From: an uncultured Rubripirellula sp. | GTDB lineage: Bacteria > Planctomycetota > Planctomycetia > Pirellulales > Pirellulaceae | Assembly: GCA_938045805.1 (NCBI GenBank) | Contig: CALIBL010000035.1 | Coordinates: 248,001-312,000 of the forward strand | Direction of reading: 5' to 3' | Length of the DNA: 64,000 bases | In this document: positions 17,530 through 26,042 of the stretch, one piece after another | Numbering within the stretch: the stretch's first letter is position 1 | How the letters are laid out: each line of letters begins with the position of its first letter | Notes under the pieces: generated by a model | What the model saw: only the letters and a program-made list of their open reading frames with translations | What the model was told of the DNA's origin: nothing | Databases searched by the model: none | Program-made: the position numbers and the translations under genes

Positions 17530-19002
17530 TCACTCAGTCGGGAGGTAGTTGAGCGTGTAGTAGGCTTCGCTGTGTAGCAATGGCAAGCCTGTCTGGCTTC
17601 GCACACCCTCACTGTGCAGTTCATGCACATGGCCTTCCTGCAGTCCGTCGACAAACAATCTCACACTCTTTCCATCATCACCAGCAACCGCCTTGGTGAT
17701 CGTGGGTTCAGTGTGATCAACCTCGGGACTACCGTACGCCGATTGATAAATATAGGTGTAGGTAGTGATGGCGTAGGAAGCAGTGTCTTCGACAGTGATC
17801 GGATCAACGGCCTCAGTGAAGGTGAGTTCAAAGCCGTCAGGCTTAGCGCGCATCTCATGTATCTCGAATGGCACCTTCCCTGTCCAGTCCACGCGATCAA
17901 TCGCAAAAGGTTTGCGACCTCGCGAACCCCAACCACGATTTGTACCACCCACAAACAGTTTTCCATTAGGCGTCAATTCAAGCCCAAGCGAACCACTGTT
18001 GAATCCCTCGAGGAAAGGAAAACACGCCCCTTGGTAATGACCTTGCACCTTCTCGAGGTAGCATCGCATCACCGTGCTGTACGACTGGTCCGTTACAAAC
18101 ATTTGGTTCTTGAACGGCCCAAACTCACCATTTGTGGTGTCACAAGCGATCCCCGCGGCAGACTTTCCCATTTTGTTGTAGGGAAAAAGAATGGCGGGCG
18201 GTTCATAGTGAGGCAATCTTTTAGCCTCAGTCATAAAACGGCTACCACTGGTGGGTTCCTCCGGTCGCGGACCAAGAAACGGTTCTGCCAACTTGTACCA
18301 TTCAAAGCCACCTGGGTGCCCGACAAACTTCCCTTCGGGTAGGTGCTTCAATGCACAGGTACCATTCCAAGGACCCTGATTGTCCGTATAGAACATGTCA
18401 CCGAGATGATTTGCACGAATCCCACCCGGTGATCGAACCCCACTACATGTGGGAATCATCTCACCTTCAGAGTTGATCCGCACGCACCATCCGCGATAAG
18501 GAACTGAACTACTGAAGGAACCAGTCAGACAAAGAACGACCCAGATGTCACCGTTCTTATCAAACTTCGATCCAAATGCATACTCGTGGTAATCTCCACT
18601 AATTCCCCAACCGTCATTGACCACTTCGAACTCATCTGCCAGGCCATCCCCATCGCTATCTCGCATTCGTGTCACGTCTGATCTCTGCGTGGTGTAAAGC
18701 CACCCATCCCGATATGCCAAGGTCAGCGTTTCATGCAAGCCGTGCGCAAACCGCTGAAACTGTGAAGCGGCAACCGTCGGTGAAAACGGATCATTGATCA
18801 TCCATACCTCACCGCGTCGTGAACAGACAGCCATCTTACCATCGGGCATCATCTGAAATCCCGACGCTTCCAAAACCACACCCTCAGGAATCTCAAATGG
18901 AGTGATTGGGTAATAGTCGGCTTCGGTCGGTGCATCCTGTGAATGCACGAGTAACGATCCGGTGAAAACCATCAACGATAGGATCAAAGCAAAACGAAGC
19001 AT
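17530..19002 (-). CDS. Exported six-bladed propeller protein with Ig-like tail
   Basis: A 490-residue exported protein with signal peptide [21 protein letters not shown]. The body is a beta-propeller of the kind found in planctomycete membrane-bound dehydrogenase-like proteins: [69 protein letters not shown] calcium-binding-like [12 protein letters not shown] loop sits in the first blades. The last 110 residues ([28 protein letters not shown]) look like the SbsA/Ig-like domain often attached to these proteins. It follows the pentaheme DUF1080 gene by 130 bp on the same strand. In other planctomycetes such propeller and cytochrome parts occur together, so the two may form one complex. No heme motif is present in this protein. 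Confidence 0.8.
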   Translation of the reverse strand: MLRFALILSLMVFTGSLLVHSQDAPTEADYYPITPFEIPEGVVLEASGFQMMPDGKMAVCSRRGEVWMINDPFSPTVAASQFQRFAHGLHETLTLAYRDGWLYTTQRSDVTRMRDSDGDGLADEFEVVNDGWGISGDYHEYAFGSKFDKNGDIWVVLCLTGSFSSSVPYRGWCVRINSEGEMIPTCSGVRSPGGIRANHLGDMFYTDNQGPWNGTCALKHLPEGKFVGHPGGFEWYKLAEPFLGPRPEEPTSGSRFMTEAKRLPHYEPPAILFPYNKMGKSAAGIACDTTNGEFGPFKNQMFVTDQSYSTVMRCYLEKVQGHYQGACFPFLEGFNSGSLGLELTPNGKLFVGGTNRGWGSRGRKPFAIDRVDWTGKVPFEIHEMRAKPDGFELTFTEAVDPITVEDTASYAITTYTYIYQSAYGSPEVDHTEPTITKAVAGDDGKSVRLFVDGLQEGHVHELHSEGVRSQTGLPLLHSEAYYTLNYLPTE

Positions 19003-19132
19003 GAGAATTGTCGTTTTAATTAGGAAATTGATTGAGAATTAGGAATTAATCGATAGCGATTCACGACGTTGCCACGGGTGAACCAATTAGTGAATTCGAA
19101 CCCTTAATGGACTTCGAATTTAAAACAATTGA

Positions 19133-22100
19133 CTACCAAACGATCTGCTGTTCAATGGTGGTCACTCCGTCCACAGGCACCAACAACTCGGACTGTCCGG
19201 CTGATTGGCGAATGAACGCCTCTGCACCGCTGGACTTCACCTCAATCAGCATCGAATCATTCAGACGATAGCGTCCCTCCGATTCAAGTTGCAGGTTACC
19301 CGCCGCGGCTCGATAAAACAGTTTTTCTCCTGCTGGAAGGTCCTTCGGCGTGATCTTCATTTCACGAGTGATTGACGAAGTGATTCTCCCCGCCACCGGA
19401 ACAAATTTATCTTCGACTGAGGCTCCCGGCAGTTGATAACGGAACGTGGGACGCCCCAATTCATCGAGTCGATAGCCGAGGAATCGATAACCTCGCTCAC
19501 GAGGTCCATCTGTGGGCCACGCTTGTTCGGCACTGGCGAGCGTCGCAACGGGTGAAACTTTCTCGAGTCCAACGGGGTTCCCACCAAGCGGCGTCTGATT
19601 GCCGGGTCCTCGACCAACCCAATGCTTACTCGCATCGATGAATCGATCCTGCCAAATCAACGCCAAAGAAAATTGATTCGCGTCCCAACAAAGATTCACT
19701 TTTTCAGGATATCCCACGGCGATACCTCGTGGCGAAACTCCCTCGATGAAGTTGCGATAAATGACAGGTCGTTCATCGGGCCTTAGCTCGATCATGCCGC
19801 CCGTGATTCCCTCCGGCACGCCGCCCTTATCGCCTTTGGACAAGAATGCCCACATCGCGGCGATCTGCTTGTGCTGATCACCACCATAAACATCCGTCAC
19901 GGTACTTTTGCCTTCGGGATATCCGCTGGGCATCCTCGTGCCGGGTCGATAGATCGGTGGATTGGGAAGATAACGATGGAACCAATCTTCGCGAATGCGT
20001 TTGGTCATCGTATCGAGAGCAATGGCCTGAATCCCGGTCGCCTTGAAATTGCCGTAGGTATGACAGGCGACACAGCCAAGGCCTTTGGCTCCCACCATCT
20101 TACGTCCAAGAGTGACCTGTTGATTAGCCGGCTCATCCGTATCGACCAAGTCGGCGTCCGTTTTCATATCCAATTCTTTGAAGGCTGCAGCCAAACGCTT
20201 GGCCGATTCGGCGCCAAATCCCGGCATATGCGTCCTCATGTAGGGACGACTCTTGTTACCGCTGGAAATCACCTGCTCGATCCAATCTTCTCGCAACTTA
20301 TCGCCAACTCCATCCAGCGGAGGCGGAAGCCTACCTTCGTCGCCCATTTCAGGGATCACACTGATGAAGAAGGGATTGCGCCCCGCTTCCACGCCGCCCC
20401 GCTCATCCCGCGCGTGACATGCGTAACAGTTTAGCGACGTCATTTCGTGAACCAGCGTTTGCTCTACGGATCGATCCGCGACCAACTCTTTTTCCTCTGA
20501 GACGGAGACAAACTGAGCGATCGCGCCAGACTGAACTGGATTCAAATCAAACACTGGGTTTGACGTACTCTCACCTCCACTGAGACACCCCTTACCGGAC
20601 TCGCATTGATCCAGTGGAGGGGCCTTGAGAGTCGAAGCCACCAACTGACCCTGTTCGGTTCTCTGATGACATGCTGCACATCCGAGTGTCGAAAATAGCT
20701 CGCGTCCAATCGGAACAAGCTCCGGATTGAAAACAAACTGTTCGGGATCGGCCGGCTCATCATTAACAATTACCGCGGGCTCGATGGAAGCGTCACGGTT
20801 CATCACAAGTGCCTTATCGATCCCACCAGCTTTGATTCCCGGCCCAGCCCAATCAAGAGACAACTCTTGTTCGCCACCTTTCTCAAAGTAGTCGACTCGA
20901 AATTCGTGAACCCCAACACCCAGATTCAAACTGGCTTCTTTACCTGTATTGGGATGCACGCCATCGTTATCGATAACTTGCTTACCATCGAGGTAAAGAC
21001 GGCTACCGTCATCGGATGAAAGCCGGAACGTGTAACGTCCCGCAGTTGTAATTGGAAGAAAACCATCAAACCTCAGAACAACCGACTCATCGCGTTTTCC
21101 GACACGAATATCCAAACCTTTAGACACACCGGTATCATCGGGCTCGCGGTCATCCAAATCTGGCAATTGATCGACATTCAAGTGGTAAGACTTAAAGCGC
21201 AGATTTGGCTCCTTTGGGAAATCTCGAGGTGATGTCACGACGACCGACTCATCGCCCGTAAGATACTGTGCGACGTGGCGCCAATTGTCGCCACCAAGAT
21301 CCAAACGAGGCATTCGTCCCGATGCGCGAACGGCGAGGGGATCTTTTAGAAAAGCCTCCAAGCTACCCCGCGAATACTTCTCACCAAGATTAACCAATGG
21401 TACCGCACCCGGTGATTGATGTTCGCGTCCGTCCTGTGGTGCATGGCAAGCGAGACAACCGGACTCGTGAAACAGACGTTCTCCGGCTCGGAAGTCCGCT
21501 CGATTGGCAGAAGATGCAACCACATCCGTTCCAACCAAATAATTGGTTAGAGCGAGTGCCGCCGCGGTTCGCTCTTCCTCCGGCAAAGCACTCAACAGAC
21601 TTGGCATTGTCGTTCCAGGCTTGACCGCATGCGGGTTAGCAATGAACTTCATCATCCATTCCGGCTTCACTCGCGTTCCAACACGGTCCAAACGTGGTGC
21701 CTGCTTCACCGAGATCAAGCGAGAAACAGACTCCGAAGCATCATGGCAGGCGACACAATTCAGATCACCCGCAAGCAGTCGACCGCCCTCAATGGGATTC
21801 TGCCCACTGGCGTGAAATCTCTCAAACGATGGAACAATGGGCCGCCTCGCTTCGGCTGCTAGGTCACGCGGCAACACCCAGATATTTCGAAATCGAACCG
21901 GATTACCGTGGTCTTGCAGGTAAATAGGGCCGTCCTCCGGACCTTCACCCACCGGCGCCGCGGTAGTTGACTTTGGTAGTTCGACATCTTGATGCACCAC
22001 CACACCATTGAGTCGCACGGTGAGTTTTCCGTTCTGTACCTTCTTACCCTGATCGTCATATCGAGCAGCGGTAAAATCAACGTCGTAGGTCTGCCAAGTC

Positions 22101-22753
22101 AACGGGGGAAAACACATGTTTAAATCGGGATCACGAATCGAATAGATCCCACCTGCCTCGTTGTTTTTCCCTTCGAGACCAAAGGAATCAAGAATCTGCG
22201 TTTCGTAACGTCCCTGATGATAAAGCCCACTGTTGCCACGACCTTGGCCCCGTGCTTCAGGCATGTATGGAAGTCGAAACTCGAGGTGCATTGAGTAGTC
22301 GCCAAAAGTATCAAGACTCGTGCATCCTTGAATCAACAATCCGTCATCTGTGATCTTTGCACCTGGCTTCCAATGTTCCGCCAAAGATTCCTTGGAACCG
22401 TCAAACAAAACAACCGCGCCCGCCGGTGGCTTAGCATTGAGCGTCGAACTTTCGCGTTCCACTTTTTCAAATTGGTCAATCAAGGACTCGAGACCATCGG
22501 TGTCTACCTCGAAGACCTGTTTGTCTTTTCCGTTCCAGCCAGCTCCGGGCAACCCCCCCGTGTAAACCACGACACTGAAGTCACCGTCACCTAAAGCAAT
22601 TGCCTGAAGCCCTCGAGTGGCATCACGATATTCACCTTGGAGCTGAAAGTCAGGATCAGAAGCCGCTTGTTCCGGTGTCACGAACACCTCGGCCTGTACC
22701 AATCGGACGACGAGCAAAACGGCAATTAGAGACGAAGTGACAAAGCGTTGCAT
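19133..22753 (-). CDS. Pentaheme cytochrome c protein with DUF1080 and PA14 domains
   Basis: A 1206-residue exported protein (signal peptide MQRFVTSSLIAVLLVVRLVQA). Domains in order: an N-terminal region, then DUF1080 (AVVLFDGSKESLAEHW ... RGNSGLYHQGRYETQILDSFG), two cytochrome modules (CVACH, CLACH), a PA14-like domain (GRYTFRLSSDDGSRLYLDGK), and three more hemes (CAACH, CYACH, CVACH). Five CxxCH motifs lie at roughly residues 330, 430, 690, 775 and 895. DUF1080 and PA14 both suggest sugar binding, so this may be a surface protein oxidising or sensing carbohydrate with a multiheme electron path. The track's start (22786) adds 11 residues before the signal peptide, so ATG 22753 is preferred. 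It lies upstream of the propeller gene at 17530-19002. Confidence 0.87.
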   Translation of the reverse strand: MQRFVTSSLIAVLLVVRLVQAEVFVTPEQAASDPDFQLQGEYRDATRGLQAIALGDGDFSVVVYTGGLPGAGWNGKDKQVFEVDTDGLESLIDQFEKVERESSTLNAKPPAGAVVLFDGSKESLAEHWKPGAKITDDGLLIQGCTSLDTFGDYSMHLEFRLPYMPEARGQGRGNSGLYHQGRYETQILDSFGLEGKNNEAGGIYSIRDPDLNMCFPPLTWQTYDVDFTAARYDDQGKKVQNGKLTVRLNGVVVHQDVELPKSTTAAPVGEGPEDGPIYLQDHGNPVRFRNIWVLPRDLAAEARRPIVPSFERFHASGQNPIEGGRLLAGDLNCVACHDASESVSRLISVKQAPRLDRVGTRVKPEWMMKFIANPHAVKPGTTMPSLLSALPEEERTAAALALTNYLVGTDVVASSANRADFRAGERLFHESGCLACHAPQDGREHQSPGAVPLVNLGEKYSRGSLEAFLKDPLAVRASGRMPRLDLGGDNWRHVAQYLTGDESVVVTSPRDFPKEPNLRFKSYHLNVDQLPDLDDREPDDTGVSKGLDIRVGKRDESVVLRFDGFLPITTAGRYTFRLSSDDGSRLYLDGKQVIDNDGVHPNTGKEASLNLGVGVHEFRVDYFEKGGEQELSLDWAGPGIKAGGIDKALVMNRDASIEPAVIVNDEPADPEQFVFNPELVPIGRELFSTLGCAACHQRTEQGQLVASTLKAPPLDQCESGKGCLSGGESTSNPVFDLNPVQSGAIAQFVSVSEEKELVADRSVEQTLVHEMTSLNCYACHARDERGGVEAGRNPFFISVIPEMGDEGRLPPPLDGVGDKLREDWIEQVISSGNKSRPYMRTHMPGFGAESAKRLAAAFKELDMKTDADLVDTDEPANQQVTLGRKMVGAKGLGCVACHTYGNFKATGIQAIALDTMTKRIREDWFHRYLPNPPIYRPGTRMPSGYPEGKSTVTDVYGGDQHKQIAAMWAFLSKGDKGGVPEGITGGMIELRPDERPVIYRNFIEGVSPRGIAVGYPEKVNLCWDANQFSLALIWQDRFIDASKHWVGRGPGNQTPLGGNPVGLEKVSPVATLASAEQAWPTDGPRERGYRFLGYRLDELGRPTFRYQLPGASVEDKFVPVAGRITSSITREMKITPKDLPAGEKLFYRAAAGNLQLESEGRYRLNDSMLIEVKSSGAEAFIRQSAGQSELLVPVDGVTTIEQQIVW

Positions 22754-22966
22754 ATTGAAAGTAGGGATACGAGATAACGTTAGCAAAAAGAAACAAGAAC
22801 AAAGGCGATGAAGCGGTTCACAAAATCATTGCGGCGTCGCTCACATTAACAAGGATCCATCTAACCATGACCGATTCACTGCCAATGATTGGTTGATGCT
22901 TCGCAATTTCACGACAAAGCATGCCACCGTGAAGTTGCAAAGTTTAACGCAGTGGAGGACCCAGCA

Positions 22967-24796
22967 TTACAGATGACCTTCAAAAAAAAGGTGCATTTCG
23001 TCCACCATTTGATCAATCCAAGGCAGTCGGTTCCAGCAACCGTGCTTTCCGTCGGCAAATACCTTAACCTCGGTTTCGATCCCCAACGCGGTTAACTTAT
23101 CTCGAGACGGCTGGTTTCGCTGCGGTAAATCGTGCTCCCCCACCAGAAACTGAATGGGGCAGGTGTCCGCATCAATCTGCTTGAATGCATCCGCATCTCC
23201 GTAGAGATTTGGAGCCTGATCAACCGTGGCTCTCAACCACCGATTCGCGTTGGATTGCTCTGGAGCGTTGCGGGAACGATCCGCAACGGAACCCGTTAGC
23301 ATCTCCATCGGCCCGGCCATCACCACCGCCGCTTGCAAACGCGAACTTTCCTGCAAATCTCCAGCGCCGCCGAGGATTCGTGGATTCTTGCTACCCGATG
23401 CCATCAGGCCCACCAAATGACCGCCGGCAGACCCACCCACGGCACCAATCCTCGAGGGATCAAGTTGCAAGTCCTCAGCATTGGACCTCAGGTAACGGAC
23501 CGCGGCAAAACAATCATGAATCGCCGCAGGGAAGGCCGCTTCATCCGCCAAGCGATACTCAATGGCCGCAACGACATAGCCTTTCTGAGCTAGACGAATT
23601 GAGAGTGCCTGGAATTTCGTTTTATCTCCCGAATGCCAACCGCCACCGTGAACCACAACCAAAGCCGGCCTAAGTTCTTGGGAAGCATTGACGAGAGGTG
23701 AGTAGATGTCTGCGAGTAGCTTGCGATTGCCTTCCTTCGCGTACACCACATTCCAATTTGCGAGCACCTCATCAGGTACTGAGGTGCTCGGAACTCCTTG
23801 AGGTACCTGCTTCGGCACACTAGAGACTGGTTCTAGATTGAGATTAGCGGGTCGAGGTGAACAGCCGCTCACTTTCATGCGTTGACGATAAAGCCCCCCC
23901 ATACATGTCACATACAAAGAACGCATATCCGCGTCACCAAACGCACAGTTGATCGGCTTATTGGGACAAATGATTTTGTCAATCAATTCACCAGCAGGAT
24001 TCCAGATCCAAATTGCATCGGGGCCCGCACAATAAACGTTTCCAGCTCGGTCAATGGCCATCCCGTCGGCACCACGCGCCGGACCCGAATCCATCTTCGC
24101 AAACAACTCACCGCTCTCAAGTTGCCCGGGTAATGAAACCTCGAAAGAAATGATCTCCTTGGGAACGAATGAAGCCACGTACAAACTAGTCCCATCAGGA
24201 GATAACGTGATGCCGTTCGGAGTATCAATATCAGATGCCGCAACGCTAACCTTTCCGGAAGGATCAACGTACAGCACTTCACCTCGAGCCGTCATGGTGA
24301 TGAAAACACCACCCTCGTCGTCCACAACCAGATCATTGGGGCGATATGGCTTTGTATCAGCAGGAAGCTTTTCTGAAACGGTTCCAAAATGACAAGCGGT
24401 CTCTTTTCTCGCGCCATCAACATAAGCCAAGGATTGCTCGCCGTTATCCGATAGAAAAATGCGTCCGTGGTTGAAGAAACTGGCACTGATCCGACCAGCT
24501 CCCTCGATCAACACCTTCCACTGATCTGTTTTTGGCTGATAGCGAAAGACACGGTCTCCTTTGACATCCGGAACAATGAGTCCACTTCCATCCCAAGACG
24601 GGCCATCGGCAAGGCCAAAGTCGTCGCGAATCAGCTCCAGTTCACTTGACCGATCGACAGTGGTCTCTGAGGCGATACTCATCCCCGCGGCGGCGATCCA
24701 TAGAATCATGGACGCAAATACTGGCAACGTAATTTTGTTGAGTCGCACCGTGTGAAGCCTAACAATGGATTCATTTCTGTGAGAGTAAAAAAACAT
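22967..24796 (-). CDS. SMP-30/gluconolactonase-like propeller fused to BD-FAE-type esterase
   Basis: Two enzymes in one exported chain of about 609 residues. The first 330 residues form an SMP-30/gluconolactonase-type propeller (GLADGPSWDGSGLIVPDV, YRPNDLVVDDEGGVFITM, TPNGITLSPDGTSLYVASF, ADGMAIDRAGNVYC). The last 260 form an alpha/beta hydrolase of the BD-FAE/esterase group: oxyanion-hole HGGGWHSGDK, nucleophile in GGSAGGHL, acid in VGEHDLP and base His in DGKHGCW. This could open sugar lactones and remove acyl esters from the same substrate. The track's GTG start at 24913 lengthens an already long leader. ATG 24796 is my choice, with the hydrophobic segment ITLPVFASMILWIAAAGMSIAS acting as the signal. 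Confidence 0.82.
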   Translation of the reverse strand: MFFYSHRNESIVRLHTVRLNKITLPVFASMILWIAAAGMSIASETTVDRSSELELIRDDFGLADGPSWDGSGLIVPDVKGDRVFRYQPKTDQWKVLIEGAGRISASFFNHGRIFLSDNGEQSLAYVDGARKETACHFGTVSEKLPADTKPYRPNDLVVDDEGGVFITMTARGEVLYVDPSGKVSVAASDIDTPNGITLSPDGTSLYVASFVPKEIISFEVSLPGQLESGELFAKMDSGPARGADGMAIDRAGNVYCAGPDAIWIWNPAGELIDKIICPNKPINCAFGDADMRSLYVTCMGGLYRQRMKVSGCSPRPANLNLEPVSSVPKQVPQGVPSTSVPDEVLANWNVVYAKEGNRKLLADIYSPLVNASQELRPALVVVHGGGWHSGDKTKFQALSIRLAQKGYVVAAIEYRLADEAAFPAAIHDCFAAVRYLRSNAEDLQLDPSRIGAVGGSAGGHLVGLMASGSKNPRILGGAGDLQESSRLQAAVVMAGPMEMLTGSVADRSRNAPEQSNANRWLRATVDQAPNLYGDADAFKQIDADTCPIQFLVGEHDLPQRNQPSRDKLTALGIETEVKVFADGKHGCWNRLPWIDQMVDEMHLFFEGHL

Positions 24797-25004
24797 CTGT
24801 CGCTCTGGTTTTCGAAAAAGCTTAAGCAAGTGAGTGGCCTTGAAAGTTGACGCCTTCACCTTGATACCTGCTGCCAACGTGCGACAAAGTCCGGTGAAGT
24901 CATTCTCTGGCACACAGACTAGCCGATTGGGAAACTGCGATTTGGCGGGTCAGGCTACCGATCAGGGTCATCCGAAAAAAAAGAAAAGTGACCAAAATAA
25001 CTAA

Positions 25005-25032
25005 TTGACATATCGTGACCTTACGATATATT
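25005..25032 (+). promoter_or_regulatory. Promoter overlapping operator dyad of persulfide operon
   Basis: TTGACA (25005-25010) and TATATT (25027-25032) are separated by 16 bp and match sigma-70-type boxes. The interval is almost exactly filled by the dyad ATATCGT-GACCTT-ACGATAT at 25010-25029. A bound protein would block the polymerase, the usual geometry for a repressor. The start codon of the TauE/SafE gene is about 110 bp downstream. Confidence 0.65.
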
Positions 25033-25058
25033 GAGCATGTAGTCGTTGGGACAAAACA

Positions 25059-25080
25059 ATCGAAGCAATCCTGCTTCGAT
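25059..25080 (+). repeat. Perfect inverted repeat in operon leader
   Basis: ATCGAAGCA-ATCC-TGCTTCGAT forms perfect 9-bp arms with a 4-nt loop, placed between the two operator dyads in the presumed 5' leader. No T-run follows, so it is not a standard terminator. It could be an mRNA-stabilising hairpin or another protein site. Confidence 0.55.
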
Positions 25081-25096
25081 TCTCCTTCGGCCTAAC

Positions 25097-25116
25097 ATAT
25101 CGTCACTTCTCGATAT
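25097..25116 (+). promoter_or_regulatory. Second operator-like dyad
   Basis: ATATCG-TCACTTCT-CGATAT is 20 bp long, like the upstream dyad ATATCGTGACCTTACGATAT. The two agree at most positions (ATATCGT-x-AC-x-T-x3-CGATAT). It lies 24 bp before the start codon, just ahead of the AGGAGG ribosome site. Two similar dyads suggest cooperative repression by one regulator. ArsR-family persulfide sensors (BigR/SqrR type) control similar genes elsewhere, but no such regulator gene is in this window. Confidence 0.6.
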
Positions 25117-25140
25117 TTCGACCCTTAGCAGGAGGCATGA

Positions 25141-26040
25141 ATGGACACGCTTAGCTTTTTGGTTGGCGCGAGCCTAATCGGCCTGACCCTAGGACTAATC
25201 GGCTCCGGCGGCTCCGCGATCACCGTCCCTGTACTGGTCTATTTGGTTGGGCACGGGGGGAAGGTTTCGATTGCCGAGTCGATGGCGATTGTGGGGATCA
25301 TTTCACTCGTTGCAGCGGTTCCCTACGGTCGCAAACATCAGATTGACTGGCACAGCGTGGTCTATTTTGGTGTTCCTGGCATGCTGGGAACCTACATCGG
25401 TTCTTGGCTCGGCGGCCTAGCTAACGAGTTGATTCAGCTCATGCTCTTCGGCTTCATCTTGCTGATTGCCGCCGCATCGATGTTGCGTCGGACACAAACT
25501 GTCGGAGATACGCAAAGCGAACAACCAACATTCCATGCACCGAGTCAATCAACCGAAAAAGAGGCGGCAAGCGCGATCGCTGAAAGCACTCCCACAGCAC
25601 TGATACTTCTCGAGGGAATGGTTGTCGGATTGATCACAGGTTTTGTCGGAGTTGGTGGCGGATTTCTGATTGTGCCCGCACTGGTGATCCTTGGAAAACT
25701 CCCAATGCGGTTAGCCATCGGTACGAGTCTAGTAATCATTGCAGCAAAATCAGCCATTGGTTTTTGGAAGTACCAACATGACCTCATTCAGATCAATCTG
25801 TCGGTGGACCCCAATACGATCGCAATCTTTGCGTCGATTGGCATCTTGGGAAGCGTGGTCGGTCGCTTGATCAACACGCAGCTTAATCAAGCCAAACTCC
25901 AAACCCTCTTTGCCATCTTCCTGATTGCGATTGGCAGCCTTGTTATTGCAAAAGAAGGCCACAAACTCGTCAATCAAGTTAACAGTTCAACATTGACCGT
26001 AAACACTGTCCACAACAACATCAACAGCAAGGGAATCTAA
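25141..26040 (+). CDS. TauE/SafE family sulfite/sulfur-compound exporter
   Basis: A 299-residue integral inner-membrane protein with about eight hydrophobic helices in two repeated halves. Each half carries the glycine-rich family motif: GLTLGLIGSGGSAITVPVLVYL near the start and GLITGFVGVGGGFLIVPALVIL in the middle. Family members export sulfite, sulfoacetate or related sulfur anions. The start is supported by AGGAGG five bases before the ATG. The gene overlaps no neighbour but is only 2 bp from the persulfide dioxygenase gene downstream, so the two are surely cotranscribed. The pair would oxidise persulfide to sulfite or thiosulfate and expel the product. Expression is probably governed by the two dyads in the leader. 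Confidence 0.88.
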   Translation: MDTLSFLVGASLIGLTLGLIGSGGSAITVPVLVYLVGHGGKVSIAESMAIVGIISLVAAVPYGRKHQIDWHSVVYFGVPGMLGTYIGSWLGGLANELIQLMLFGFILLIAAASMLRRTQTVGDTQSEQPTFHAPSQSTEKEAASAIAESTPTALILLEGMVVGLITGFVGVGGGFLIVPALVILGKLPMRLAIGTSLVIIAAKSAIGFWKYQHDLIQINLSVDPNTIAIFASIGILGSVVGRLINTQLNQAKLQTLFAIFLIAIGSLVIAKEGHKLVNQVNSSTLTVNTVHNNINSKGI

Positions 26041-26042
26041 TC

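Noticed and set aside
19871-20434. 187-aa plus-strand ORF in the pentaheme gene
   Set aside because: Antisense to a well supported cytochrome protein and lacks any motif.
23185-23673. 162-aa plus-strand ORF
   Set aside because: Antisense to the esterase domain with catalytic motifs; biased toward Pro/Arg as expected for a shadow.
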